A stretch of DNA of 64,000 bases from Pseudonocardia cypriaca (GCF_006717045.1 NZ_VFPH01000003.1:1054001-1118000), one strand, 5' to 3'; shown: positions 25,549 through 34,063, numbered from the stretch's first letter. The notes: generated by a model not told the origin, from the sequence alone. Numbers and translations are program-made.

Positions 25549-26345
25549 CGGACACCGCGGAGCCCGTAGCCGGCACGCAGCCGGCAGCGACCTGGACCGC
25601 CGACGAGATGATGAGCATCGCGGCCGCCCGTGCCCTGCGCGACGGCCAGGTCTGCTTCGTCGGGATCGGCCTGCCGTCCACGGCCGCCAACCTCGCCCGC
25701 AGGCTGCACGCCCCGCGGCTGGTCCTGATCTACGAGTCGGGCACCCTCGACACGAAACCGGCGGAGCTCCCGCTCTCCATCGGCGACGGCATCCTCGCCG
25801 ACTCCGCGCTGAGCGTCGTCAGCGTTCCCGAGATCTTCAACTACTGGCTCCAGCCCGGCCGCATCGACGTCGGGTTCCTCTCCGGCGCTCAGGTCGACCG
25901 GCTCGGCAACATCAACACCACGGTGATCGGCGAGTACGACGAGCCGACCGTCCGGCTGCCCGGCTCGGGCGGCGCACCCGAGATCGCGGCGTCCTGCCGG
26001 GAGGTGATCGTCGTGATGCGGCACCGGCACCGGGCCTTCGTCGAGCAGGTCGACTTCGTGACGTCGGTCGGGAACGGCAGCGGCCGCGGCGACCGCGAGC
26101 TGCTCGGGCTGCGCGGGGCCGGCCCGGTCCGCGTGATCACCGATCTCGGGGTGCTGGAACCGGACCCGGACACGGCCGAGCTGGTGCTCACCACGCTGCA
26201 CCAGGGCGTGACCGTGGAGCAGGTGCGGGCCGAGACCGGGTGGCCGCTGCAGGTCTCGGCCGATCTCGTCATCACGGCGCCGCCGAGCACGACCGAGCTG
26301 GAGACGCTGCGCGGGATGCGCACCGTCGGCTCGAAGGCGAGCTGA
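25545..26345 (+). CDS. catJ: 3-oxoadipate CoA-transferase subunit B (CatJ/PcaJ-like)
   Basis: A 266-residue beta subunit. The catalytic Glu that forms the acyl-CoA thioester lies in LIYESGTLDTKPAELPLSIGDGIL, the CatJ-like form of the motif. FLSGAQVDRLGNINTTVIG and VEQVDFVTSVG are further family segments. GGGGAGG lies just upstream of the ATG. It forms the active heterodimer with the preceding subunit and is followed by the enol-lactone hydrolase after 2 nt, a tight operon for the last steps of the beta-ketoadipate route. Confidence 0.85.
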   Translation: MTDTAEPVAGTQPAATWTADEMMSIAAARALRDGQVCFVGIGLPSTAANLARRLHAPRLVLIYESGTLDTKPAELPLSIGDGILADSALSVVSVPEIFNYWLQPGRIDVGFLSGAQVDRLGNINTTVIGEYDEPTVRLPGSGGAPEIAASCREVIVVMRHRHRAFVEQVDFVTSVGNGSGRGDRELLGLRGAGPVRVITDLGVLEPDPDTAELVLTTLHQGVTVEQVRAETGWPLQVSADLVITAPPSTTELETLRGMRTVGSKAS

Positions 26346-26347
26346 GC

Positions 26348-27112
26348 GTGGCCGTCGACCTGCACCACGTCGACGAGGGGCCGCGCGACGCGCCCGTCCT
26401 CGTGCTGTCCGGCTCCCTCGGCTCCACCCTGGAGATGTGGCGACCCCAGGTCGCGCCGCTCACCGAGCGGTTCCGCGTGATCCGGTTGGACCACCGGGGG
26501 CACGGCGGCTCCCCGGTACCTCCCGGGCCGTACGCGATGGCCGACCTCGCGGACGACGTGCTCGCCCTGCTCGACCGGCTCGGCCTGGAGCGCGTGGCGT
26601 GGTGCGGGCTGTCGCTCGGCGGGATGGTCGGGATGTACCTGGCGTCGGAGGCGCCGGAGCGGATCACCAACCTCACGCTGTGCTGCACCTCGTCCAACTT
26701 CCCCGACACCACGGTCTGGAAGGAGCGCATCGCGGCTGTCTCCTCCGGTGGCACCGCTCCGCTCGCGGACGGGATCGTGTCGCGGTGGTTCACGCCGGAC
26801 TGGGCCGCAGCGCACCCGGACGTCGTGGCCGAGGCGGCGGGTTGGGTCGCACGCACCCCCGACGCCGGATACCTCGCGTGCTGCCAGGCGCTCGAGGTGT
26901 GGGACCACCGCGACCGCCTCGGCGCGATCACCGCGCCCACGCTCGTGATCGCCGGTTCCGCCGACCCGTCGACGCCGGTCGAGCCGCACGCCCGCACGAT
27001 CGCCGAAGGCATCCCCGACGCCCGGCTCGAGGTGCTGCCCGCCGCCCACCTCGCGACGATCGAGGTCGCGGAGGACGCGACGCGGCTGATCGCGGAGCAC
27101 GCGGCCCGCTAG
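26348..27112 (+). CDS. pcaD: 3-oxoadipate enol-lactone hydrolase (alpha/beta hydrolase)
   Basis: A 254-residue alpha/beta hydrolase. The nucleophile elbow is CGLSLGGMVGMYLA (GLSLGG with catalytic Ser), the acid is in GSADPSTPV, and the catalytic His is in PAAHLATIE. These match PcaD, which opens beta-ketoadipate enol-lactone to 3-oxoadipate, the substrate of the CoA-transferase encoded just before it. GTG at 26348 lies 2 nt after the previous stop. The C-terminal decarboxylase domain of fused PcaL proteins is absent. The end overlaps the convergent DUF6282 gene by 4 nt. Confidence 0.87.
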   Translation: MAVDLHHVDEGPRDAPVLVLSGSLGSTLEMWRPQVAPLTERFRVIRLDHRGHGGSPVPPGPYAMADLADDVLALLDRLGLERVAWCGLSLGGMVGMYLASEAPERITNLTLCCTSSNFPDTTVWKERIAAVSSGGTAPLADGIVSRWFTPDWAAAHPDVVAEAAGWVARTPDAGYLACCQALEVWDHRDRLGAITAPTLVIAGSADPSTPVEPHARTIAEGIPDARLEVLPAAHLATIEVAEDATRLIAEHAAR

Positions 27113-28065
27113 CCCGGCAGAAGGTCAGCGGGCGCGTCCGGCAGCGGCTCGGCCCCGGCCAGCCACCTGCTGTTGTGGACGGTCATGAGCCGCACCTCGC
27201 CCTCGGTGAAGCCGGCGTCCAGGAGGCGGTCGGCGGCCAGCGCGAGGCCGTCCTCCACGGGCGGGTTGAAGGGCTGGCCCAGGTCGCTGGAGACCACCGA
27301 GTGGCGCGGGCCGACCTCGCGGATGTTCCCCAGCCACACGTCCCAGGGCACCTTGCCGGTGTACGGGGTTGTGTAACAACGTTCCAGCACAACGCCTTTC
27401 TCGGCGAGCGCGCGCTGGCGCGGCACGCCGATCCGTTGCGAGGTGAACTCGGGGTGCGTCACCACGATGCGGCGCACCCCTTCCTCGAGCGCGGCGTCGA
27501 CGACCGCGGCGGACTCGTCCTGGTGCAGGTGGCCGGTCGCGAGCGTCATGTCGTGCGCCGCGACGAGCCGCAGCACCTGCCGGGTGCGCTCCAGGACGAC
27601 GCCCCCGTCGTCGAGCACGTCGACCGGTTCGGCGGCCATGCCGGCCGTGGCGAGGTCGGCCTGCAGCTGCGCCCACATCGGCGGCCTCGCGCCCTCGGGT
27701 TCGCGTTGCTGGCAGCCGCGCTGGTTGGCGCTGTCGACGGTGGGCAGCCAGACGAACCGGGCGCCGCCGCGGCCGGCGATCTCCACGGCGATCGGGTTCA
27801 GCCCGCCGACGGACGCGTTCAGCGTGATGGCACCCAACGCGTCGATCCCGGGACGGGCGCGGCGGACCACCTCGGCGCGTTCCGCCGTGGGCACGTAGTG
27901 CGACTTGAGGACGAACCCGGCCATCCCGACGGCCGCGAACCGCTCCGCGAGGGCCACGTCGTCGATCCGCCGCCGCATCACGTCCGGGGCGACGTGGACG
28001 TGCACGTCGTAGGTCCCGCGCACCAGCTCGCGAGCGCGCGCCGACGGCGTCGGGTGGTCGGTCAT
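27109..28065 (-). CDS. DUF6282 amidohydrolase-like metal-dependent protein
   Basis: A 318-residue protein with amidohydrolase-type metal ligands: YDVHVHVAPDVMRRR (HxH) near 20, FVLKSHY (His) near 54, TGHLHQDES near 187, VVTHPEF near 210, and VVSSDLGQPFNPP (Asp) near 267. This is the DUF6282 pattern, whose substrate is unknown. It is convergent with pcaD and divergent from the RibD-like gene. Hydrolytic function is inferred from the ligand set. Confidence 0.75.
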   Translation of the reverse strand: MTDHPTPSARARELVRGTYDVHVHVAPDVMRRRIDDVALAERFAAVGMAGFVLKSHYVPTAERAEVVRRARPGIDALGAITLNASVGGLNPIAVEIAGRGGARFVWLPTVDSANQRGCQQREPEGARPPMWAQLQADLATAGMAAEPVDVLDDGGVVLERTRQVLRLVAAHDMTLATGHLHQDESAAVVDAALEEGVRRIVVTHPEFTSQRIGVPRQRALAEKGVVLERCYTTPYTGKVPWDVWLGNIREVGPRHSVVSSDLGQPFNPPVEDGLALAADRLLDAGFTEGEVRLMTVHNSRWLAGAEPLPDAPADLLPG

Positions 28066-28144
28066 CGAGCCCCCTTGTGACGAGCGTCACTCGACGTGCC
28101 TGACAAGAGCCGGATTGCGGCTCCGACCCTTCCACGTGAAGCAG

Positions 28145-28780
28145 ATGCTGAGGGTCCAGAACTTCAACGTCTCGCGCGACGGTATCGGCGCGGGTGAGCA
28201 CCAGAGCCTCGAGCGGCCGTTCGGCCTTCCCGACCCCGGCCGCTTGTGGGCCTGGGCCGGGGCCACGGCGAGCTGGCCCAACCGCACCGACCCGGGCGGG
28301 AGCCGCGGCCTCGACGACTACTTCACGCGGGACTTCACCCACAACATCGGTGCCGAGATCATGGGCCGCAACAAGTTCGGCCCGCTGCGCGGCCCGTGGC
28401 GCGACCACGACTGGCGCGGCTGGTGGGGCGACGAGCCACCGTTCCGCACCCCGGTGTTCGTGCTGACCCACCACGAGCGCCCGTCGTTCACACTCTCCGA
28501 CACCACGTTCCACTTCGTCGAGGGCGATCCGGCCACGGTCCTCGAGCGGGCACGGGAGGCGGCGCAGGGCAAGGACGTGCGGCTCGGCGGCGGCCCCAGC
28601 ACCATCCGGCAGTTCCTCGACGCCGACCTCGTCGACACCATGCACGTGGCGGTCGCGCCGGTGGAGCTCGGATCCGGGGTGCGGTTGTGGGAGTCGCCCG
28701 ACGAGCTGCTCGACCGGTTCCACCTCGAGGTCGTGCCCAGCCCGAGCGGCGTGACCCACCACCTGTTCTGGCGACGGTGA
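28145..28780 (+). CDS. dihydrofolate reductase-like (RibD C-terminal) family protein
   Basis: A 211-residue protein of the DHFR/RibD-C fold. LRVQNFNVSRDG opens the first strand, MGRNKFGPLRGPW is the NADPH-contacting segment and VRLGGGPSTIRQFLDADLVDTMHVAVAPVELGSG is the strong family signature. Members use NADPH, but the substrate here is unknown and this is not a true FolA. ATG at 28145 was chosen because it begins just before the first strand; a start at 28115 is possible. Its 3' end is 4 bp from the convergent tetracycline-protection gene. Confidence 0.82.
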   Translation: MLRVQNFNVSRDGIGAGEHQSLERPFGLPDPGRLWAWAGATASWPNRTDPGGSRGLDDYFTRDFTHNIGAEIMGRNKFGPLRGPWRDHDWRGWWGDEPPFRTPVFVLTHHERPSFTLSDTTFHFVEGDPATVLERAREAAQGKDVRLGGGPSTIRQFLDADLVDTMHVAVAPVELGSGVRLWESPDELLDRFHLEVVPSPSGVTHHLFWRR

Positions 28781-28784
28781 CACC

Positions 28785-30665
28785 TCAGGTGAGACCCGCT
28801 CCCGGAATCGGCTGATCGGCCGAGGGCCGGGTCCACCACACCGCCTCGCCGCGGGTGAGTCCGGGAAGGCTGCGCTGCACCGTGTCCAGCCTGCTGGCCG
28901 CAACGGTGCCCGCGAGCTGCCACCGGGTGGCGTCACCCGCTGTCTCCGCGATGCGCGCCCCGAGCGCCGTGATCCGCGAGGCGACCTCGCTCAGCACGTC
29001 GGCCGGGATCTCCAGCTCGAAGGCGTGGTACGGCTCGTACACCTGCGTGCCCGCCCGTTCGAGCGCCGCGGCCAGCACCACCGCGGTGAGGCCCCGGAAG
29101 TCGGCGGCCACGCTGATCGGCGCCTCGAAGCCGGAGCGGATGAGCGTGACCCGGCAGTCGGTCACCGCCCAGCCGTGCGGTCCCCGCCTGCTCGCGAGGT
29201 GCACGGTCTCCTCGATCGCGGTGTGGAAGGCGCGCGGCAGCGCCCCGAGCTCGGTCTCGTACCGGAAGGCCACGCCGCTGTCGCGGGGCCCCGGCTCGAC
29301 GCGCAGTCCGACCGTCGCCCAGAAGCGGCCGAGCGCGGGCCCGCGCCTGCCGAACTCCTCGGCGGCCTCGCCCACGCCCACCGGCCGCTCGACGCACTCG
29401 ATCCGGCTCGGCGTGAAATCCGCCTCGACGCCGTGCTCGACCGCGAGCCGTTCGGCGATCACCTCTTTCTGCACCTCGCCGTACAGCAACACCTCGGTGG
29501 CGCCGCCCGGGACCACCTGCGCGTGGATCAGCGGGTCCTCGTCCGCGAGGCTCATGAGCGCCGCGTGCAGGCGGCCCGCGTCGGCCGGGTCGCGTGGCTG
29601 CACGGCCGTGCGCAGCGTCGGGCGGGCGAAACGAGGCCCTTCCTCCGCACCGTCCGGGCCGATCCGGTCTCCCACCTTCGGTGCCAGCCCGCCGAGCCGG
29701 CCGATGTCACCGGCCGTCAGCTGTGCGATGCCGTTCCGCCCGACCACCCGGAGGGACGTCACCTGCGCCGACCGCTCCTCGCAGCCGCCGTCCCGGCGGC
29801 GCCTGTGGATCACGACGCGCTGCCGCGGCCGCACCTCACCTGCAAAGAGGCGCAGGTAGGCGAGCTTCTCCCCGGACGGCGTCCGCTCGACGGCGAAGAC
29901 GGTGCCCTGCGGCTCGGCGGCCGCCACCACCGGTGCGGGCGGGAGCAGCCGCACGATCCCGTCGAGGAGCGCCGGGATGCCCGCACCGCTCACCGCGGAA
30001 CCCGCGTACAGCGGGTGGACCCGCCCAGCGGCGGTGCCGGCCGCCAGCGCCTCCCCGGCCTCGGCGGCCGTCAGCGGCGGGCCGTCCACGACTCGGGCGA
30101 GCACGCGGTCGTCGGTCTCCGCGAGCGCCTCCACGATCTCGGGCGCGTCGAGGGGCTCGGCGCGCGCGGCAGCCCCCCGGGTGCCGAGGCCGGCGGTTCT
30201 CGTCATCCTGACAGGACTGGGGGTGATCGTGCGCCTGACCTCGGCGAGCAGGTCCTCGTGCCGCGCGCCGCGACGGTCGATCTTGTTGACGAACAGCAGG
30301 GTGGGCAGCCGCATGTCGCGCACCGTGCGCATCAGCACGCGCGTCTGCGCCTGCACCCCCTCCACGGCGGAGAGCACGAGCACCACCCCGTCGAGCACGC
30401 CGAGCGCGCGCTCGACCTCCGCGATGAAGTCGGGGTGGCCCGGGGTGTCGATCAGATTGACCTGGGTGGCGCCGACCGTGAACGCCGCCACCGCCGAGCG
30501 GACGGTGATCCCGCGCTGCCGCTCGATGGCGCCGGTGTCGGTCTGGGTGTCGCCGCCGTCGACGCTGCCGAGCCGCGCGATCGCGCCGGTGTCGAAGAGC
30601 AGGCGCTCGGTCAGGCTGGTCTTACCGGCGTCGACGTGAGCGAGAATCCCGATGTTGAGGGGCAT
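28785..30665 (-). CDS. ribosomal protection tetracycline-resistance-type translational GTPase
   Basis: A 626-residue EF-G-like GTPase of the Tet(M)/Otr(A) class. G motifs: GILAHVDAGKTSLTERL (G1), IDTPGHPDF (G3), NKIDRRG (G4). The C-terminal APISVAADFRGLTAVVLAAALERAGTQVYEPY aligns with the Tet(M) domain IV-V segment, including the loop Pro that displaces tetracycline from the 30S A site. Length fits the class (639 for Tet(M)). Soil actinobacteria often carry such chromosomal copies, so resistance is plausible but not shown. A 36-codon leader ORF overlaps its start. Confidence 0.88.
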   Translation of the reverse strand: MPLNIGILAHVDAGKTSLTERLLFDTGAIARLGSVDGGDTQTDTGAIERQRGITVRSAVAAFTVGATQVNLIDTPGHPDFIAEVERALGVLDGVVLVLSAVEGVQAQTRVLMRTVRDMRLPTLLFVNKIDRRGARHEDLLAEVRRTITPSPVRMTRTAGLGTRGAAARAEPLDAPEIVEALAETDDRVLARVVDGPPLTAAEAGEALAAGTAAGRVHPLYAGSAVSGAGIPALLDGIVRLLPPAPVVAAAEPQGTVFAVERTPSGEKLAYLRLFAGEVRPRQRVVIHRRRRDGGCEERSAQVTSLRVVGRNGIAQLTAGDIGRLGGLAPKVGDRIGPDGAEEGPRFARPTLRTAVQPRDPADAGRLHAALMSLADEDPLIHAQVVPGGATEVLLYGEVQKEVIAERLAVEHGVEADFTPSRIECVERPVGVGEAAEEFGRRGPALGRFWATVGLRVEPGPRDSGVAFRYETELGALPRAFHTAIEETVHLASRRGPHGWAVTDCRVTLIRSGFEAPISVAADFRGLTAVVLAAALERAGTQVYEPYHAFELEIPADVLSEVASRITALGARIAETAGDATRWQLAGTVAASRLDTVQRSLPGLTRGEAVWWTRPSADQPIPGAGLT

Positions 30666-30732
30666 GGGCGACGAAGTCCTCGAATACCACGAAGCGATGG
30701 GGACGCTGGGGTGTTCCGAGGAGTTCGCGCAT
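30622..30732 (-). CDS. 36-codon leader ORF overlapping the tetracycline-protection gene start
   Basis: This frame reads MRELLGTPQRPHRFVVFEDF, then HAPQHRDSRSRRRR at the end. It has GGAG about 8 nt before its ATG and ends 44 nt inside the GTPase gene in a different frame. Ribosomes translating it would cross the GTPase start region, so stalling by tetracycline could change initiation there, as in leader-peptide control of tet and erm genes. The control is inferred; only the ORF arrangement is seen. Confidence 0.4.
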   Translation of the reverse strand: MRELLGTPQRPHRFVVFEDFVAHAPQHRDSRSRRRR

Positions 30733-30814
30733 CAGGAGGGCTCCGGTCGCCGGTGACGAGGACGGTGGCGATCGTGACCACCGCCTCGAGCGGGTGCAAC
30801 CGATTTCGGGCGCT

Positions 30815-31351
30815 CTACGGCCGGAGGGGCGGGGTGGCGGCTTCTGCGTGGACACGTTCCAGCACGACGACGGGGACCTGCCTGCCCGCGGCCGCCTCGA
30901 ACTCGGCGAACTTCGGGACGAGCGCCACCTCTTCCGCCCAGATCCGCTCGCGCTCCGCGCCCTCGGCGAGCCGAGCTACGACCGGCGCTCTTTCCGCGCC
31001 CACCTCGACCGTGGCCTGCGGGTGCGCCATGAGGTTGCGGTACCAGACCGGGTGCTCCGGACTGCCACCGTGCGTTCCGAAGACGGCCCAGCCATCGCCG
31101 ACCGGCTGGTAGAACAACGGGCTGATCCGCTCGCGCCCCGTCTTGGCGCCGATGTGGTGCACCAGGATCAGGGGGATGCCCCGCTCGTCGAACCCGGGGA
31201 TCCGGGGCGGGATGGGGCGACCCGCGGCGAACTCCTCTTCGCTGCTCCACCGCACGTATCCGGCGTTCGTGCGGAACTCGGCGATGATCCGGTCGTTCCA
31301 GCTTGCCGCGGTAGGAGCCTCGGCCTCTGTCGCCGTGGTCGGGTCGGACAT
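30815..31351 (-). CDS. deazaflavin (F420)-dependent nitroreductase-family protein (DUF385/Ddn-like)
   Basis: A 178-residue split-barrel protein of the Ddn/DUF385 family. PLILVHHIGAKTGRERISPLFYQ and GDGWAVFGTHGGSPEHPVWYRNLMAHPQATVEVG are the F420-binding signature. These enzymes reduce quinones or enones with F420H2. ATG at 31351 has AAGGGG about 5 nt upstream. It is divergent from a TetR gene across a gap with two operators, so it is likely the repressor's target. Natural substrate unknown. Confidence 0.9.
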   Translation of the reverse strand: MSDPTTATEAEAPTAASWNDRIIAEFRTNAGYVRWSSEEEFAAGRPIPPRIPGFDERGIPLILVHHIGAKTGRERISPLFYQPVGDGWAVFGTHGGSPEHPVWYRNLMAHPQATVEVGAERAPVVARLAEGAERERIWAEEVALVPKFAEFEAAAGRQVPVVVLERVHAEAATPPLRP

Positions 31352-31369
31352 GACATCCCCTTCACTATC

Positions 31370-31417
31370 CGGAGCAGATGCTCCGCACGCTAGCACAGAG
31401 CGGAGCATCTGCTCCGC
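31370..31417. promoter_or_regulatory. pair of identical TetR-type operators
   Basis: Two copies of the same inverted repeat, GGAGCA-N2-TGCTCC, at 31370-31385 (7-bp arms) and 31400-31417 (8-bp arms, GCGGAGCA). One carries GA and the other TC as the central pair, so they are the same site on opposite strands. Centres are 31 bp apart, about three helical turns. They lie between the divergent DUF385 and TetR genes. Confidence 0.85.
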
Positions 31418-31427
31418 ATAAGGCGGT

Positions 31428-32087
31428 ATGCTCGTCCGCATGGCAGTGGCCGAACCGGACGACTCCGCCCGGCGCCGCGCACCGCGCGTGGACGCGATCC
31501 GCAACCGGGAGGCGATCGTCGAGGCCGCCGCCGAAGTGCTGGCCGAGCAGGGCACCGCGGTTGACGTGCGCGAGATCGCGCGCCGCAGCGGGGTGGGCAT
31601 GGGCACCCTCTACCGGCACTTCCCGAAGAAGGAGGATCTCGTCCACACGGTCCTGCGCCAGGACTTCTCGCGCTGGGCGGAATCCGCGCGCCGGACGGCG
31701 ACCGACGCCGAGGACCCCTGGGCTGCACTGACCGACTTCTACGAGCAGGCCCTGACCGGCTGCGCGCGCCACCGCGCGATGATGGAGAACTTCGCCCTGA
31801 CCTGGTCGGTCCCCGACCTGGACGGCATCCGGCAACTCCGGCTCGTCATCGAGGAGCTGTGCGCCCGCGCCGGGGCCGCGGGCCTGCTACGCCCCGGCGT
31901 GACCACAGACGACCTGCTGCTCCTGCTGCTCTCGCTGGGCCACGCCGTCCAGATCACCGACGACTGCCGCCCGCAGATGTGGAACAGGCTGCTGCGCATC
32001 TCCCTCGACGGCCTGCGCGCCGACCACCGCGAACCACTTCCCACCGACGCCGCGCCCGACGACGTCGCACGATCACTTCACGGATGA
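31428..32087 (+). CDS. TetR-family transcriptional regulator
   Basis: A 219-residue TetR regulator. The helix-turn-helix is VDVREIARRSGVGMGTLYRHFPKKEDLVHTVL near 50-80. The C-terminal domain (TetR_C_33/SbtR-like, with AGLLRPGVTTDDLLLLL) binds an unknown ligand. The start may be ATG 31428 or ATG 31440; AGGCGG lies just before the first. Twin operators in the gap to the divergent F420 enzyme suggest it represses both. Confidence 0.88.
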   Translation: MLVRMAVAEPDDSARRRAPRVDAIRNREAIVEAAAEVLAEQGTAVDVREIARRSGVGMGTLYRHFPKKEDLVHTVLRQDFSRWAESARRTATDAEDPWAALTDFYEQALTGCARHRAMMENFALTWSVPDLDGIRQLRLVIEELCARAGAAGLLRPGVTTDDLLLLLLSLGHAVQITDDCRPQMWNRLLRISLDGLRADHREPLPTDAAPDDVARSLHG

Positions 32088-32106
32088 GGTCGATGCCGCA
32101 ACCGGT

Positions 32107-33510
32107 CTAGCCGTGGGCCAGGTCGGAGAAGCGGCTGTAGTGCAGCTGGTGGGCCACCGTGATGGTGCTCGTGGGGCCGTTTCGGTGCTTGGCCAGGATC
32201 AGGTCGGCCTCGCCCGCCCGGGGGTCGTCGCGCTCGAACGCGTCAGGGCGGTGCAGGAGGATGACCATGTCGGCGTCCTGCTCGATCGACCCGGACTCAC
32301 GCAGGTCGGAGAGCTGCGGCCGCTTGTCGGTGCGCTGCTCGGGACCACGGTTCAGCTGGCTCATCGCCACCACCGGCACCTCGAGCTCCTTGGCCAGCAG
32401 CTTGATCTGCCGGGAGAACTCCGACACCTCCTGCTGCCGGGACTCGACCTTGCGCCCTGACGTCATCAGCTGCAGGTAGTCGAGGATGACCAGCTTCAGG
32501 TCGTGGCGCTGCTTGAGCCGGCGCGCCTTGGCCCGGATCTCCATCAGCGTGAGGTTGGGCGAGTCGTCGATGAACAGCGGCGCCTCGCTGATCTCGCTCA
32601 TCCGCCGCGCCATGCGCGTCCAGTCGTCGTCGCTCATCCGGCCGGCGCGCATGTCGGCCAGCCGGATCCGCGCCTCCGCCGACAGCAGGCGCATGACGAT
32701 CTCGGACTTGCTCATCTCCAGGGAGAACACGACGCTCGTGAGCCCGTGCTTCACGGAGCAGGAGCGGGCGAAGTCCAGTCCGAGCGTCGACTTCCCGAGT
32801 CCCGGCCTCGCCGCCACGACGATCATCTGTCCCGGGTGGAGCCCGTTGGTGACGGCGTCGAGGTCGGCGAAGCCCGTGGGGACGCCGAGGGCGACGCCGC
32901 CGCGCGAGGCGATGGCGTCGATCTCGTCCATGGTGGGCTGGAGCAGCTCCTCGAGCGGGACGAAGTCCTCGCTGGTGCTGCGCTCCGTGACCTCGTAGAT
33001 GGCGGCCTGTGCGCGGTCGACGACGTCGTTGACCTCGGCACCGTCGGCGCCGTGGTAGCCGAGTTGCACGATGCGCGTGCCGGCCTCGACGAGGCGGCGC
33101 AGGATCGCCTTCTCGGCGACGATCTCGGCGTAGTAGGCCGCGTTGGCAGCGGTGGGCACCGTGGCGATCAGCGTGTGCAAGTACGGCGCGCCGCCGAGCC
33201 GGATCAGCTCGCCGCGGCGCTGCAGCTCCGCGGACACCGTGACGGCGTCGGCGGGCTCCCCGCGGCCGTAGAGGTCGAGGATGCAGTCGTAGACCGTCTG
33301 GTGGGCCGGCTTGTAGAAGTCGTCGGGGCGCAGGATCTCGACGACGTCGGCGATGGCGTCCTTGGACAGCAGCATGCCGCCGAGGACCGACTGCTCTGCC
33401 GTGAGGTCCTGCGGCGGCTGACGGTCGAACATCCCAGTCGGGTCGACCCCGTCGCCCCCCGGGCGGACGGCACGAGGCCTCCCCGTCGGACGGTCGTCAG
33501 CCAGAGCCAT
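32107..33510 (-). CDS. dnaB: replicative DNA helicase
   Basis: A 467-residue DnaB. The N-terminal domain (PPQDLTAEQSVLGGMLLSKDAIADVVEIL) binds primase; the RecA-like C-terminal domain has Walker A AARPGLGKSTLGLDFAR, and VILDYLQLMTSGRKVESRQQE as Walker B/H3 region. It unwinds DNA ahead of the fork as a hexamer. No intein interrupts it, unlike several mycobacterial dnaB genes. ATG at 33510 gives the usual actinobacterial N-terminus. It is downstream of the rpsF operon but separated by a terminator and a 550-bp regulatory region with an SOS box and DnaA-box-like sites. Confidence 0.96.
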   Translation of the reverse strand: MALADDRPTGRPRAVRPGGDGVDPTGMFDRQPPQDLTAEQSVLGGMLLSKDAIADVVEILRPDDFYKPAHQTVYDCILDLYGRGEPADAVTVSAELQRRGELIRLGGAPYLHTLIATVPTAANAAYYAEIVAEKAILRRLVEAGTRIVQLGYHGADGAEVNDVVDRAQAAIYEVTERSTSEDFVPLEELLQPTMDEIDAIASRGGVALGVPTGFADLDAVTNGLHPGQMIVVAARPGLGKSTLGLDFARSCSVKHGLTSVVFSLEMSKSEIVMRLLSAEARIRLADMRAGRMSDDDWTRMARRMSEISEAPLFIDDSPNLTLMEIRAKARRLKQRHDLKLVILDYLQLMTSGRKVESRQQEVSEFSRQIKLLAKELEVPVVAMSQLNRGPEQRTDKRPQLSDLRESGSIEQDADMVILLHRPDAFERDDPRAGEADLILAKHRNGPTSTITVAHQLHYSRFSDLAHG

Positions 33511-33537
33511 ACGCAGCGTCACCCCCTGCCGCCATTG

Positions 33538-33557
33538 TATCGAACAAAGGTTCGATA
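33538..33557 (-). promoter_or_regulatory. LexA/SOS box upstream of dnaB
   Basis: TATCGAAC-AAAG-GTTCGATA has 8-bp perfect arms and contains the actinobacterial LexA consensus TCGAAC-N4-GTTCGA without mismatch. It is centred 37 bp upstream of the dnaB ATG, a usual place for a repressor over a promoter. No other gene start is near. It implies LexA control of dnaB, which is not a usual SOS target. Confidence 0.75.
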
Positions 33558-33680
33558 AGCTCGACGACGTCCGGATGACGTCCCGGAGAACGGGAACCGT
33601 CGGCCGAGTCGAGTCCTCGCACCCCGGAAAGCAGGTTAAGGGCCTGCTCCGAGCCGACCAAACCGGCCTGTGCGCGGGGC

Positions 33681-34062
33681 TGTGGACCAGCTGGGGACGG
33701 ATCGGCATCGAGCCAGGAACGCGTAGAGGGCAACCTGTGGAAGACGTGTGGACAACTCGTCGATCAAAGGCATATAGGCAGGTCAGCGCACTATAGGGAG
33801 ATGTGGACAACTTTCTCTCGCGACACGCCGGTTCGGCCGTCTTCGGCGTGTCGCCACGCCGCCGAGATCGCCCACTCGGCGCGTCCGATCGATCACTCGG
33901 CGACGTCGCCGTAACTTCCCGGCGTGCCACCTGGACAGGTGATCCAGTGTCTCTCCGGAGGGCACGGAAACGTTAACGGGACCGAACGAAAATCTTGGAG
34001 AGAAGTTTCGCCCCGTTCACTGTGAGTAACGGCACGGATGGCAGTGAGGCGTCTGTGGACCC
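33681..34062. promoter_or_regulatory. cluster of DnaA-box-like sites in the dnaB upstream region
   Basis: Two exact copies of the actinobacterial DnaA box (TGTGGACAA, reverse of TTGTCCACA) occur at 33747-33755 and 33802-33810, 55 bp apart in the same orientation. Near matches are TGTGGACCA at 33681, TGTGGAAGA at 33736 and TGTGGACCC at 34054, all in the same orientation. The whole 33511-34063 interval is free of genes and less GC-rich, with CATATAGG and CTATAGGG near the boxes. DnaA control of dnaB or a DnaA-titration site are possible. Confidence 0.6.
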
Positions 34063-34063
34063 G

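Noticed and set aside
28127..28140. Second parS-like site (CTTCCACGTGAAGC)
   Set aside because: Three of 14 positions differ from the parS consensus, too weak to call.
32107..33510. Intein in DnaB
   Set aside because: The protein is 467 residues with an unbroken RecA core; intein splicing motifs are absent.
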